From NCBI RefSeq assembly GCF_000422325.1, contig NZ_AULO01000008.1:124001-188000 (forward strand): a DNA stretch of 64,000 nt. The letters run 5' to 3'. The position numbers and the translations under genes are program-made. Of this stretch, positions 63,654-64,000 are shown in pieces (position 1 is the first letter of the stretch; each line of letters begins with the position of its first letter). The notes beneath the pieces are model-generated. The model searched no databases and was not told the DNA's origin. It worked only from the letters and a program-made list of their open reading frames with translations. Source of the DNA: Marinospirillum minutulum DSM 6287 (GTDB lineage: Bacteria > Pseudomonadota > Gammaproteobacteria > Pseudomonadales > Halomonadaceae).

Positions 63654-64000
63654 ATGACAGATAAAAAAGACCCTATGCAGCCCGATGGGGAAGTTAATCC
63701 GATTGATACCGACTATCAAATTGGTCAAGACAACATAGCAATGCAAATTGGGCCTTTTGGGTTAGATATTCATAACCGAGTATTTTTAATATCAGGCCTA
63801 AGCATTATTGCTTTTGTGTTATTAACACTTATTTTTCAAACTCAGGTTGAGCCTCTTTTTAGCGGCTTACGCAACTGGTTAACCTCAAGTTTGGATTGGT
63901 TTTTTATTAGCGCTGCTAATATCTTTGTACTGCTTTGTATATTCTTAATCTTTTCTCCCTTAGGTAAGGTTCGTTTAGGTGGAACAGAAGCCACACCCGA
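63654..64000 (+). CDS. BCCT family osmolyte transporter (partial)
   Basis: Open frame from the ATG at 63654 to the right edge, 115 residues visible. About 40 polar residues come first, then two membrane helices (about 43-63 and 84-103), then PLGKVRLGGTEATP, the BCCT signature after the second helix. The family takes up betaine, choline or carnitine, usually with sodium. The rest (about 400 or more residues) lies outside the window. Confidence 0.87.
   Translation, partial: MTDKKDPMQPDGEVNPIDTDYQIGQDNIAMQIGPFGLDIHNRVFLISGLSIIAFVLLTLIFQTQVEPLFSGLRNWLTSSLDWFFISAANIFVLLCIFLIFSPLGKVRLGGTEATP

Overview
The window looks like a chromosomal segment of a gammaproteobacterium with moderately low GC, most likely a marine or halophilic aerobic heterotroph of the Oceanospirillales/Pseudomonas-like branch. 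This is inferred from gene order: yhdP-rng-mreDCB beside gatCAB, moeB/lrp-prmC-prfA-hemA back to back with a TPR lipoprotein-lolB-ispE-tRNA-Gln-prs-rplY-pth-ychF, and dsbD-aroQ-accBC-prmA-zinc-ribbon-dusB-fis-purH. These blocks match the Pseudomonas/Oceanospirillales arrangement. Paired long acyl-CoA dehydrogenases, a PsrA-type operator and a BCCT osmolyte transporter fit the same picture. CTA leucine codons and CTAG tetranucleotides are unusually common.

Layout. 1-7.0 kb: cell-shape and envelope genes on the minus strand (yhdP cut by the left edge, rng, mreD, mreC, mreB). 7.2-10.5 kb: gatCAB on the plus strand. 10.6-11.6 kb: an Rpn-type nuclease gene with a probable internal gene. 11.7-17.3 kb: DMT transporter, moeB, lrp, prmC, prfA, hemA on the minus strand. 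17.4-24.5 kb: TPR lipoprotein, lolB, ispE, tRNA-Gln, prs, rplY, pth, ychF, tRNA-Met on the plus strand.

24.5-30.1 kb is an accessory island. It holds three integron-type gene cassettes (AAA ATPase, PhzF-family protein, unknown abortive-infection-like protein), each followed by a recognisable attC site and with no integrase in the window. A truncated fourth attC is interrupted by an IS91-family element. IS1182-type and IS1595-type transposase remnants lie at the two edges. This is the most unusual part of the window.

30.1-39.4 kb: dsbD, aroQ, accB, accC, prmA, a zinc-ribbon membrane protein, dusB, fis, purH. 39.5-44.6 kb: an outer-membrane beta-barrel protein, a pterin operon (folE, folX, small membrane protein), a secreted protein, an MltC-like transglycosylase and an orphan protein. 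44.7-48.6 kb: two tandem FadE-like acyl-CoA dehydrogenases, the first behind a PsrA-type operator. 48.7-51.3 kb: tRNA-Leu, bioB, comF and two small ORFs. 51.4-59.2 kb: a B12-binding-type radical SAM protein, then a short/branched-chain acyl-CoA catabolic cluster (acyl-CoA dehydrogenase, HSD10-like dehydrogenase, acyl-CoA synthetase, TetR regulator, thiolase) with several palindromic operators. 59.3-64 kb: soluble lytic transglycosylase, a ParD/RelE-type toxin-antitoxin pair, trmJ, a LysE exporter and the start of a BCCT transporter cut by the right edge.

Functional names rest on motif and family recognition by eye. No alignment, folding or database search was run.
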